Shown here: positions 1 through 8,141 of the stretch, in pieces | Numbering within the stretch: the stretch's first letter is position 1 | Layout: every line of letters starts with the position of its first letter | Assembly (NCBI RefSeq): GCF_041080655.1 | Contig: NZ_CP163525.1 | Location: forward strand, 9,486,001 to 9,550,000 | DNA length: 64,000 nucleotides | From: Streptomyces sp. CG4 | GTDB lineage: Bacteria > Actinomycetota > Actinomycetes > Streptomycetales > Streptomycetaceae | Direction of reading: 5' to 3' | Position numbers and translations under genes: made by a program | The notes under the pieces: generated by a model | Databases searched by the model: none | Told to the model about the DNA's origin: nothing | The model's input: only the letters and a program-made list of their open reading frames with translations

Positions 1-219
1 GTCGAGACGGCACACGGAGGACCTCGGCTGTGGTTCCAACTCGTGCCAGAGGCCAAGAGCGTGAAAAATCGTCTGCACCTGGACCTGCTCGCTACGGACC
101 CAGAGGCGGAGATCCGACGCCTGACGGCTCTCGGCGCGACCGTTCAGGCTCGCCACACGGACAACATCGTCTTTACCGATCCCGAAGGCAATGAGTTCTG
201 TCTTTCGCTGACGGGCTGA
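1..219 (+). CDS. VOC/glyoxalase-like protein, C-terminal part
   Basis: The frame is open from base 1 to a TGA at 217-219 and gives about 72 residues. The readable part contains LHLDLLATDPEAEIRRL, then a Leu-Gly-Ala turn, then FTDPEGNEFCL. This is the standard second half of a vicinal oxygen chelate (glyoxalase/bleomycin-resistance/dioxygenase) domain, where the late Glu before FCL is usually a metal ligand. The start lies upstream of the window. The substrate cannot be inferred. It is distinct from the complete VOC gene at 4334-4774. Confidence 0.8.
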   Translation, partial: VETAHGGPRLWFQLVPEAKSVKNRLHLDLLATDPEAEIRRLTALGATVQARHTDNIVFTDPEGNEFCLSLTG

Positions 220-816
220 CGGGCTGATGGCTGGTCGGCGGCTCAGATCCGGAATGATCTCCGCGTGGCTGGTGTGATCACGGCAAGCGTGTCACTGCTG
301 CGCCTCGCTCGTGAACTGGTCGTCCATCGGGCGCTGTCCCCGTCGCTATGACGCGGGAGGGCAGCCGGAGCGACCCCGCAGAACATTGTGCGCGGCCCGT
401 CCAGTGCTCGGCCACGTACTACTCAACGCCCCCGCTCGACGCCGATACAGACACGATCCCGTGCGCCAACACGGTCTGCGACCGCATCGACGACCGGCGC
501 AGGGCCACCGTGAGGCCTTAGCCCACGCCAGCCTCGGACGGTTCAGTTCGCTGGCGCCTCGCCTCGCTACCTCACTTTCGCCGAGTTACTCATTGTGACT
601 CTCCAGCAGGCCGAACACTGACGGCACCCCCTACACCGGCGAGACGAGCAGACGAACCACCTCAACTCTCCTGCCGAAGAACAGAGTCCATGCACACTTC
701 CAGACGCGTCTGCGCCTGGTTATCGTCAGAGGACTCAGCTGCCCCGTGTGCCGTAATACGTGCAGAGTGAGGGGCAGCAGAGGGGCGGGCACGCGGTAGT
801 TGCCGGAGGTTGTCCA
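220..816. other. Region without a confident gene
   Basis: About 600 bases separate the VOC end from the next gene. A short plus-strand frame at 348-521 (58 codons, Cys-containing) has Streptomyces-like composition, but I recognise no family and see no good ribosome site. It may be a gene remnant. I see no RNA gene or terminator here. Confidence 0.4.
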
Positions 817-2490
817 GTGGCCATGGAAGACCGGAGCGGTCCCTCATGGGAGAACGTCCATGCCGGCGTGGAGGCGGTGATCGGGCGCTGGGACGACGCG
901 GTGGCACGAATCTCCGACGAGAAGGCGGCCCAGCAGACAGTGCGCGAGTATCTCGTGGACTTCGTATTTCCCCACGCTGACTCTCCTGAGGACGAAGCAG
1001 CGTTCCTGTTCATGCTCGCATGGCGATTCGCCGAACTGGGGCGATTTGCTGACGACCTTACTGTCCTTGAGTGGATTGCGGAGTTGTACGCCGGCCAGAC
1101 CGACGGTGATGTGGCCGTGGCCGTGCTCATGACGCTGGCGGACGTGGCCATGGAACTGGCGCCGCGCTATGTGGACCCGGACCGTGTCGTAGCGATCTTG
1201 AATCGGGCGGTGGACCAGGTCGCCTCAGATGTTTCGCCGGCGATTGAGCGAGCGGCGTGCCGAGCGCTCGCCTATGGGGCCATCCTCACCAGCACGGTTC
1301 CGATGGCCGACGGAGTTCGCGGCATCAGGCGGCAGGCCGAGCCGTGGCGCATGATCATCGACCGCTGGTCGGGGAACGGGGATGCAGTTCTGCGCTGGCG
1401 GCTCGCGCAAGCCCACTTCCATATTGGTCTGGTTCACCTGCTGTTGGGGGAAGATGCGTCAGCCGACGACAGGTTCGCCCGTGCGGCCATGCAGTCGAAC
1501 GGATTGGCCATCAACGTCGCCGCGGGCGAAGGGCTCGACACGGAATACTTCGCCCGCGGCGAGTACGCGCGCCGCATTCTTCGCGCCGTCGAGCTCCCGG
1601 GCCGTGCGGCACACCTCACGCCCGAGTTGCTCTTATCTCCTGCCGCGAACCGGCAGGAGAGAGGGCGTGAGCGGCATCAGGCGAAAGCGCTCGTCCGCGC
1701 TGCACAGCTCCGGCACAGGCGATCAGTCGGCGACGTAAAGACGTGGTGCTGCTGCGGAGCCCCCTTTGCACTGCTTCTACGCAACTTCGGTCTCCTGGAG
1801 TCCACGATTCGCCTGCCGAGGGCAGATCACGGGGGCGGACAGGGCTTCCACCAGGCTCAGACGTACACCTATGCACGTCGCGGCGATCATGTGGTGCGAG
1901 AGCTGGGACGCGAGGTTGACATCGTGCAGGTGGCTACCTCGCAATCGGCAAACCTCGAGCTCGACCCCTGGCGATTCCACGGCGAGCCGCTCTCTCAGGC
2001 TCAGCTGTACCTCACAGACGACAGTTGGCTCGACACAGTCACTCACCTGATCACGCTCGCGGAAACCATCATCATCTGGGCCGAAGGCATGACACCGGCA
2101 CTCGCCCAGGAGATGGCTGCCGTACGGCATCAAGGACGCACGCAGGACACGGTCGTGCTGATCGAAGAGGTGAACCACGACCTCGTTCAAGGAGCCGGTG
2201 TCGCTGCGATTCTGGCGACCGAGATCGCTGAGGAAGGCGGCTACGGCGATGATGCATGGCGGTCAATAGCCGATGCCATGACGCCGCACCTGGCACCATC
2301 ACGCGAGCAACTCACACCCGAGTCCCCGGCCCTCACCGGATTCCCGTATGTGGTGGACCTCCGCAACGCTCCTGAAGAGGGCAGCGCACAGCATCCCCCT
2401 GTCTTGGCCAGGCGGCAGCATCACCAGGGGCTCTGGGAGCTTCCTTGGGACGAACGGATGGCGCGTTTGTCGAGGCGCCTCGGCAAATGA
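817..2490 (+). CDS. TIR-like/nucleosidase-fold domain protein with helical N-terminus
   Basis: I place the start at GTG 817 because GGAGG at 805-809 lies 7 nt upstream; an in-frame ATG follows at 823. The product is about 557 residues. The first 250 or so residues read as amphipathic helices of TPR type (repeated A-x-x-L, E-x-A-A). The C-terminal half has the order FALLLRNF, then VVRELGREVDIVQV, then LYLTDDSWLDTVTHLITLA, then IIIWAEGMTPALAQEM, then VVLIEE. This is an alternating strand/helix pattern that I associate with TIR/SEFIR-like or deoxyribosyltransferase-like domains in actinobacterial signalling and conflict proteins. The family assignment is inference; no catalytic residue is certain. 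The segment at about 1620-1790 is Arg/Cys-rich and poorly structured and may hold compensating indels. Neighbours give no operon context. Confidence 0.6.
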   Translation: MAMEDRSGPSWENVHAGVEAVIGRWDDAVARISDEKAAQQTVREYLVDFVFPHADSPEDEAAFLFMLAWRFAELGRFADDLTVLEWIAELYAGQTDGDVAVAVLMTLADVAMELAPRYVDPDRVVAILNRAVDQVASDVSPAIERAACRALAYGAILTSTVPMADGVRGIRRQAEPWRMIIDRWSGNGDAVLRWRLAQAHFHIGLVHLLLGEDASADDRFARAAMQSNGLAINVAAGEGLDTEYFARGEYARRILRAVELPGRAAHLTPELLLSPAANRQERGRERHQAKALVRAAQLRHRRSVGDVKTWCCCGAPFALLLRNFGLLESTIRLPRADHGGGQGFHQAQTYTYARRGDHVVRELGREVDIVQVATSQSANLELDPWRFHGEPLSQAQLYLTDDSWLDTVTHLITLAETIIIWAEGMTPALAQEMAAVRHQGRTQDTVVLIEEVNHDLVQGAGVAAILATEIAEEGGYGDDAWRSIADAMTPHLAPSREQLTPESPALTGFPYVVDLRNAPEEGSAQHPPVLARRQHHQGLWELPWDERMARLSRRLGK

Positions 2491-2589
2491 CGGCCGCTGT
2501 GTATTGATTGGCCGTAAACAGTGTGCTGCAGAGCGTGGGGCCGTACTCATCATCCACGCACAAGCCACCGCGCAACACTCGTGTCAGCC

Positions 2590-2868
2590 GCTCAAACCAT
2601 GCTGCGATCCCGCTGGAGTTCTGCTGCGCGGATAGCCCCCCCAGGGCGTGTCAGTGTCGAGGAGCTGTGCGGCCAGGCCGCCGAGCTCGGATCCTCGCTC
2701 TCGCCGCCCCGCGGCCTCGTCGCCTTGGGCTGCCGCACGTACGTCGACGCCGTCACCGCCGTACGGCCGGACAGATTGCGCCCCTTGGATGGATGCTGAC
2801 GCATCGCCGAGCAGCGCTCACGCTTCGCCCTCCCGACCGCGGCCACCGACCCGCTGTGCCTCGCTCGT
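2590..2868 (+). pseudogene. Remnant resembling DUF6884 C-terminus
   Basis: A plus-strand frame reads VSVEELCGQAAELG, then LVALGCRTYVDAVTAVRP, then RPLDGC, a TGA at 2797-2799, and then RIAEQRSRFA in the same frame. The order (Tyr-Val-Asp-Ala-Val-x-Ala-Val, then Pro-Leu-x-Gly, then a short basic helix) resembles the end of DUF6884/YaaA-like proteins of Streptomyces. The in-frame stop sits where that family continues. There is no start or N-terminal half, so this is at most a fragment. The family match is tentative. Confidence 0.3.
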
Positions 2869-2889
2869 GCGCCGAGGTAGGCCCGTTGT

Positions 2890-3175
2890 GGCCGGAACGG
2901 CAGCAGGCCCCGGGCTGTGGCCGCTGGCGCGAAGCATCGGCTGGTGTTTGGCGACCGGCTCCTGGCCACGCTCGTGCATCTTCCGCCATGGGACAACGAA
3001 CGACGTGCTGGCCTGCTGGTTCGGCGTGGGCCGCTCCACCAACACCCGCGCCATGAGCGAGCCGCGGCCGCTGCTCGCTGAGTGGGGGCGCACTGTCAGC
3101 CCGGGTGTGCGGCTGCGGACCTTGGGAGAGGCCGTCGACCACTTCGGCTCCAGCCAGCGGACTGGGATCCAATCC
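2890..3175 (+). pseudogene. IS5-family transposase fragment (frameshifted)
   Basis: One frame gives HRLVFGDRLLATLVHLP. A neighbouring frame continues with RHGTTNDVLACWFGVGRS, then RPLLAEWGRTVSPGVRLRTL and VDHFGSSQRTG. Together these match the N-terminal DNA-binding region of IS5/IS112-like DDE transposases common in Streptomyces. A frame change near 2985 and the loss of everything after Gln-Arg-Thr-Gly, including the DDE core, show that it is dead. It ends about 40 nt before the disabled GNAT gene. Confidence 0.7.
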
Positions 3176-3212
3176 GATGGTGCGACAGGGTTCTGGCATC
3201 AAGAATTACGGG

Positions 3213-3684
3213 ATGCATGAAGTGAAGCTGTCAGACGGGATCATCACTCTGTCCCCCCTGCGCCTGGACGATGTGGAGGCGCACCTCGCAGGGGAGGACG
3301 AGCTACTCGTTGACTGGCTCAACGGCGGTCCCGGCACGCGCGAGGGCGTCGAAGCGTACTTCCAGCACTGCCGAGAGCAATGGGAAGCTGCCGGGCCACT
3401 CGGTGCTTTCGGTATCCGGGTGGGCCCCGACGAGGCGCTCGCGGGCACGATCGATCTGCGGTTCGTGGGAGAAGGGTTGGCACCCGACCGGGTGAATGTC
3501 GCGTACGGCCTCTATCCGTCTTGGCGAGGGCGGGACTGAAGCCGTAATCCAGGTGGAGACGGGAAATCCCGCATCTGCCGCAGTGGCGCAGCGGGCAGGA
3601 TTCATACCCAGCCGGCAGACACACAGCAAGGACGGCACACGCTTCGACCGGTACATCCGGGACCTGCGCCCCGCCATCCTGTGA
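3213..3684 (+). pseudogene. GNAT N-acetyltransferase with internal deletion
   Basis: From ATG 3213 the frame reads a typical GNAT start (LSDGIITLSPLRLDDVEAHL) through VNVAYGLYPSWRGRD and stops at 3539. The adjoining frame resumes with AVIQVETGNPASAAVAQRAG and ends HSKDGTRFDRYIRDLR before a stop at 3682-3684. In intact homologues about 15-20 residues (the acetyl-CoA-binding helix after Trp-Arg-Gly-Arg-Gly) join these blocks. Roughly 50 bases have therefore been lost with a frame change, removing part of the cofactor site. The gene is flanked by IS5 remnants in opposite orientations. Confidence 0.75.
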
Positions 3685-3714
3685 CAACCAACAGTTACGG
3701 AACAACTCATCGTT

Positions 3715-4283
3715 GGGCGATCGTAGGGTGCAGTTCTCCGACGCGACAAGCGAATTCTGCCTCTTCTTGCCGGACACGAACGCCTTGCGGCCTGCTCGTC
3801 CGGCCGGGGACGGCGGACTTGCCCTTCGATTCCGTCGACGCGCGGGTCGACTCTCTCGGCCGCGGCATAGGCGAAGACGTCGGCCAGCGTATGCAGCCGC
3901 GCGCCGGGCTGCTGCGGGACGGCAAAGCCACGCCGGGCCAACAGAGGATGGATCTCGTGGATACGGGTAGCGGTAGGCCGGGTCACTCCGTACAGCTCGG
4001 CCAGCGCCGCGTGCGGCAGCTGCAGCCGCAGGTAGACCAGGGTGATCAGCACCCGGTCGACGAAGACCAGCTGGTGATTGGGCCCGGCACGAGCCGCACG
4101 CTGACGGTCGTGGCCGCGCCGTTCCCGGAGCGCACACTCGCGCTGTGCCGCCCACGGGCGAGCCACTTCCTCGATCAAGTCGCCGAGATGTGCACAATCA
4201 AGGCCGCAGAAGGCGGCATGGGACAAGGCCGCGCGGGCCGAGGAGGACCTCACAATCCACGCAACCTGCGCGGCCGTCGTCAT
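3715..4283 (-). pseudogene. IS5-family transposase, truncated and frameshifted
   Basis: Reading leftward from 4283, the frame gives MTTAAQVAWI, then LVFVDRVLITLVYLRLQLPH, then AALAELYGVTRPTATRIHEI, then RRGFAVPQQPGARLHTLADV, then DGIEGQVRRPRPDEQAARR. This is the HTH half of an IS5-group transposase. Near 3800 the coding frame switches and continues KAFVSGKKRQNSLVAS, after which the match ends. The catalytic DDE domain is missing. The 5' end of this element (4240-4320) is repeated almost exactly at 5281-5361. Confidence 0.75.
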
Positions 4284-4320
4284 GTCACGGCCGACCCGGC
4301 GCTACCGCGTATCGAGTCGT
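4240..4320. repeat. 81-bp direct repeat, copy A (IS end)
   Basis: These 81 bases match 5281-5361 without gaps at 76 positions by my count. Copy A contains the transposase start codon (minus strand) and the element end near GAGTCGT. It lies immediately upstream of the VOC gene starting at 4334, so an IS end forms the upstream sequence of that gene. Confidence 0.85.
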
Positions 4321-4333
4321 TAGGCTCAAAGAC

Positions 4334-4774
4334 ATGACTATTCAGCGGATGGACAACGTCGCCATCGTCGTCGACGATCTGGACGCGGCTGTCGCCTTCT
4401 TCACCGAGCTCGGCATGGAGCTGGAAGGCAAGGCGCAGATCGAAGGCCTTTATGCGGACCGCACCGTCGGACTCGACGGTGTCCGGAGCGACATCGCGGT
4501 GATGCGGACCCCGGACGGCCACAGCAAGCTGGAGCTGACCAAATACCACACCCCCGCGGTATCCGACGCCGAGCCGCGGAACCCTTCGCCCAACACGCTG
4601 GGCCTGCATCGCGTCATGTTCGCGGTCGACGACATCGACGACACCATCGCCCGCCTCCGCGCCCACGGCGCAGAACTCCTCGGCGAGGTAGCGCAGTATG
4701 AGAACATCTTCCGGCTCTGCTACCTCCGCGGCCCCGCAGGCATCATCGTCGCCCTAGCCGAACAGATTGGCTGA
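4334..4774 (+). CDS. VOC family (glyoxalase-like) protein
   Basis: A complete 146-residue protein begins at ATG 4334 (MTIQRMDNVAIVVDDLDAAV). It contains both beta-alpha-beta-beta-beta halves: FFTELGMELEGKAQI, then GVRSDIAVMRTPDGHSKLEL, then LGLHRVMFAVDDIDDTIARL, then a C-terminal strand ending RGPAGIIVALAEQ. The Glu in LEL and the Glu/His positions fit a metal-binding vicinal oxygen chelate fold, but the substrate is unknown. No strong Shine-Dalgarno site is visible because the region just upstream is an IS end. The gene is framed by two 81-bp direct IS repeats and may be cargo or may be driven by IS sequence. Confidence 0.85.
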   Translation: MTIQRMDNVAIVVDDLDAAVAFFTELGMELEGKAQIEGLYADRTVGLDGVRSDIAVMRTPDGHSKLELTKYHTPAVSDAEPRNPSPNTLGLHRVMFAVDDIDDTIARLRAHGAELLGEVAQYENIFRLCYLRGPAGIIVALAEQIG

Positions 4775-5280
4775 CGCGAGCCTGCCGCGCGGAGCATGCC
4801 TACGGTCAGCACCGCTATGACGCATCCGCGAAAGGGGCGGTGCAAGCTGCTGTACGAGCCCGGGGATTCCGCCGACGGACGATGTCGGGCGCGGGGAGGA
4901 CTTCGCGGGCCCGCACGGCCGGCCAGCCGCTGGTGCGGAGGGGAAAGTCGGCGTTCCGCGGTTCGGCGGCGGCCGTGCGAGCTGGACGAGCGGCTCGCGT
5001 GGCAAGCGACTGCGTTGCACACCACGGCGCCGGCCGCCGATGACCTCCCCCGCCGTGGGCCCGGTCGGTAGCACATCGTCCTTCCGCCGATCCGGCTCTC
5101 CAAAGCGTGGGCCCAGCCCCGGCTTCGACGAGGGTGCCCGACAACGCAGGCGCACGGTCGGGGCCCAGGACGTCGGCCAGCACCGCAGCCGCTGGGTGCC
5201 GCTCGTCGCGTCGTACGGGCTCGGGCGTCGAGGCGCCGGCCCTGACGGCCGGCCTTCTCAACCCGAGAGCCCCGCTGTGC
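4775..5280. other. Degraded sequence between IS repeats
   Basis: No frame here gives a recognisable protein. A minus-strand reading from 5324 begins with the same MTTAAQVAWI as the transposase at 4283 but then becomes low-complexity Arg/Pro/Ala without motifs. It is best read as a second, more eroded IS copy or unrelated sequence joined to an IS end. Confidence 0.4.
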
Positions 5281-5361
5281 GAGGAGGACGTCCCAATCCA
5301 CGCAACCTGCGCGGCCGTCGTCATGTCACGGCCGACCCCGCGCTACCGCGCACCGAGTCGT
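5281..5361. repeat. 81-bp direct repeat, copy B (IS end)
   Basis: This is the second copy of the repeat at 4240-4320, in the same orientation, with five substitutions and no indels. It again contains the start MTTAAQVAWI on the minus strand, but the reading frame behind it is not a recognisable transposase. Confidence 0.85.
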
Positions 5362-5959
5362 AAAAGCAGAGCTAAAACAGAATGCGTTCCTCCAGGGTCG
5401 CGAACACGTCTTCGACAAGGATCTCTTTGTCGTCAACGGGACCTGCGGGCAACAGCATTCCTGTGGCGATTACAGCCAACGCGGTAGCCACTCGCTTCGC
5501 CGATTCTCTCCCTTCATACAGTAGCCAGAACCGCAGAGAGACTTACCGACAAGCAACCTCGGAAAGGCTCCTCGCCTGAACGAGTGAACGGGCAGTCATT
5601 CATCCCGGCGAACGGTTGATGCTGCGAGTTCGCCGGCGCGATCATCGCTGTCCCTAGCCTCATTTCGCCGAGCGCGGACCACCCACCGTTGGGATGCACG
5701 ACCCAAACACCGACCACGACCGACCCCCTATCTGCGCGACCCCTTGGACTGGTCGGACACGCTGGCCAATTGTCGCTCAAAGTAACGGTGTGGTATCACG
5801 TTGGCTGACATCATCAACTCCACTCGCGTCACCTCTCGAGACAGGTAGGCGGCGAGAGGGCTGTGCGCTGGTGTGGCATGTGCCGAGAGGGAAGCCTTTT
5901 GGCATCCGCTTGCTGACGGCTGTCCGACCTATCCGTGGAATGTCCTGGGGGCGCCGTCG
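5362..5959. other. Intergenic region, no gene seen
   Basis: About 600 bases of somewhat lower G+C follow IS copy B. Short frames on both strands lack motifs and ribosome sites. I see no RNA gene. The last bases carry the ribosome site of the membrane protein starting at 5960. Confidence 0.4.
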
Positions 5960-6748
5960 ATGAGTTGGCTTCACCACGCCTGGTTGGCTGATTACGCGTT
6001 GCCCGCTGCTGTGAGCGCGGCCATTGCGTGGGTGGGGCTGGCGCGCGAGTTCTCCGGTAAGGGGCGGCTGCTGGGCAGCTGGGCGTCGTCTGGTCTGATG
6101 ATGCTCGTGCTGGCGCTGATGGGTGCGGTGGCGGCCGGCGCGGTGGTACTGCTGCCGCACGCGGCGTCGATTCCACCGGTGATTGCGGGCGCCGCGACAG
6201 GGGCCACCGCGCTGCCCCGACGCAAACAGGACGAGGCCACGCAGCCGTACGTCAAGTTCATGACACTGGGTATCGCCCTGGTCAGGGAACGGCTGGTGCA
6301 GCGTGTGCACCTCGATGCCTGTACCTGGTCGGACCGCTTTCTCGGCGGCATTGAAACGTCCGCCCAGCTCAGGGTGTTCGTCCACGATCTCAAGCTGTAT
6401 CTGCTGGAACGGCATCCGCTCGCCGCCGAGGCCAAGACGATCAACGCAATCTACGCGGATGTGGAGACGGCGATTGACGTGGCGCTGGACGTGCAGACAG
6501 GGATCGACGAGGTGTGTCGTCAGACAGAGCGTGAACCGACGGGTGATGAACTCATCGCTCGGCGCCAGGCGTTCGGCACGGCCCTTGCGCACTGCGGACA
6601 CCTGCTGCGCTTCGCATACGTGCACGGCCGCCGCAGCGAGAACGAAGAACTCCAGATCCTGCGTGCGAAGGCGATGTTCGACGACGCGTTCCACAGTCCG
6701 GCACTCCCACCGCAGCGTCGATGGTTCGCCCGCTGGCTCACCCGCTGA
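5960..6748 (+). CDS. Hypothetical membrane protein with cytoplasmic helical domain
   Basis: I chose ATG 5960 because GGGGG at 5946-5950 lies about 9 nt upstream, and the product then begins MSWLHHAWLADYALPAAVSA. The 262-residue protein has an N-terminal hydrophobic segment at about residues 10-30, two more at about 35-75 (SGLMMLVLALMGAVAAGAVV and SIPPVIAGAATGATAL), and then a long soluble helical part rich in Glu/Arg (residues 80-262). No enzymatic motif is visible. It converges with the XRE regulator at 6813-7145, with 64 bases between the two ends. Its function is unknown; a sensory or toxin-like role would be speculation. Confidence 0.7.
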   Translation: MSWLHHAWLADYALPAAVSAAIAWVGLAREFSGKGRLLGSWASSGLMMLVLALMGAVAAGAVVLLPHAASIPPVIAGAATGATALPRRKQDEATQPYVKFMTLGIALVRERLVQRVHLDACTWSDRFLGGIETSAQLRVFVHDLKLYLLERHPLAAEAKTINAIYADVETAIDVALDVQTGIDEVCRQTEREPTGDELIARRQAFGTALAHCGHLLRFAYVHGRRSENEELQILRAKAMFDDAFHSPALPPQRRWFARWLTR

Positions 6749-6812
6749 AACAAGCCGGGTCAGCCGTGAGCATGATGACTTTGTGACACGGGGTGCCAGC
6801 CGGTCTGGAGGT

Positions 6813-7145
6813 TCACCGATGGGCCGGGAGCCCGCTGTTCCTGAGCGGCAACGGGTCCGTACTGCCGCAGGCTTTGGCGTCCGTCGACTGTCCTCGGACA
6901 CAGAATGTGATCTGGACGTCGGCATCCAGCGCCTCCGCCACGGCGGCGAGTGTCCTGACTGTCAGGTTCGCGTCGCCGGACATGATCTGGCTGACGCGGC
7001 CCGGGCTGACGCCCATTGCCGCCGCGAGATCAGAGCGGGTCTTGCCCTGCCCTGCCAACAGGCCGGCCAGGGAGGCTGTCGCCTGCCTCGCTATGCGGGA
7101 AGCCGCTAGGGTGGTCCGGCTCTCGTCACGGGCAAAAATGCCCAT
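6813..7145 (-). CDS. XRE-family helix-turn-helix regulator
   Basis: The 110-residue protein starts at ATG 7145 (minus strand), with a GGGGGTG-like ribosome site just upstream. After a short N-terminal helix it carries a complete Cro/C1-type HTH: TRSDLAAAMGVSPGRVSQI, then MSGDANLTVRTLAAVAEALD, then ADVQITF. The spacing fits the XRE family, with the recognition helix around residues 48-58. Such small proteins often act as antitoxins or local repressors. The convergent neighbour is a membrane protein rather than a recognised toxin. The AT-richer 7200-7260 stretch is the likely promoter region. Confidence 0.85.
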   Translation of the reverse strand: MGIFARDESRTTLAASRIARQATASLAGLLAGQGKTRSDLAAAMGVSPGRVSQIMSGDANLTVRTLAAVAEALDADVQITFCVRGQSTDAKACGSTDPLPLRNSGLPAHR

Positions 7146-7350
7146 GATTCACCCCCAACTCATGGAGAGACAACCCTCGTTGCCACTCCATCAGCATGCC
7201 ACCTTTAGCTATGACTAAAAACTCGGTTGGTGAAAAGCCTATGCCCAACACTCCCCGTTTAAGGTGCTGACCTGCAGTGGTCTACTGTGAAACGGACGCA
7301 AAGTCACCCGTTTGGGTTAGCGAGTGGCGCTGCGGCCGCCTGGCTGCACC

Positions 7351-7680
7351 TCACGGGTGACCGGCGCCCAGGTCATGTGAGAGCGCGGGCGAGGGTTCTG
7401 ACAGCGGAGAGCATGGAGCCGAGAACGTTGCGGCAGTGTGGCGGGCGCCGGACTGGGCCGCCTTCGGCAGAGCGCTGAGCACGTTGGCCCTTTTGTGAAC
7501 CCAGCGCCTCTGATGCCGGGAGGCGGGGAAGACCTCGGCCAGAGCTCTCCAGAAGCCCCCGTCGCCGACTGCCAGGACCGGCGCACACATCCCCCGGCGG
7601 GCGCAGTCGCGCAGCAGGTCCGCCCAGGACTCGCCCGACTCGCGGTAGCCGTCCTTGAGCCCGACCGGCTCCTTGGAACT
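7351..7680 (-). pseudogene. IS256-family (Mutator) transposase fragment
   Basis: The minus-strand frame reads VGLKDGYRESGESWADLLRD, then CARRGMCAPVLAVGDGGFWR, then ALAEVFPASRHQRRWVHKRA, then NVLSALPKAAQ. This is the central catalytic block of IS256-type transposases (G-Y-R-E-S, then the D of V-G-D-G, then the W-x-H-K region). A few residues after Gly-Asp-Gly are lost, and the sequence after Lys-Ala-Ala becomes nonsense. No start, N-terminus or final catalytic Glu is present. The stretch 7681-8141 gives no further recognisable protein. Confidence 0.7.
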
Positions 7681-8141
7681 CGTGGCCCCAGGCGAGCCGT
7701 TGGCCGGTCTGGACACTCGACGGCCTCCTTGTGTGTCCTGGGCCGTCGAGCGCCAGCAGCGGCGGGTCCGCCTCGTCGGGGCTCGCCGCCCTGTGCTGCC
7801 GCGCTCGTATCGCCGTGCTCGATCGGTCACTACGGCGGCCTGCCCTTGGTGGAGCACAGCCCGTAGAACGGTGCGCCGGGGGTATGTGCGGGAGTACGCC
7901 GGATGGGCTGGCGATACCCGCGCACCGGCAGGTCGCGGCTGTACGGGGCCGGGGCTCGGCCCGGTAGGGGATGGTGGTGTGGGTCTGGTCGGCGCTGTTG
8001 ACCACGCTGGGGCGATCGGCGTGAAGGCGGTGGCGATCTCGGCAACACGTACGCCTGCGCCGCGCCCGCAGCCGCCGACTCTGTTGCTGGTGGAGTGCCG
8101 GGACGACGAGGACTCCAGGACCCAACCTGGTTTCCGGGGGG

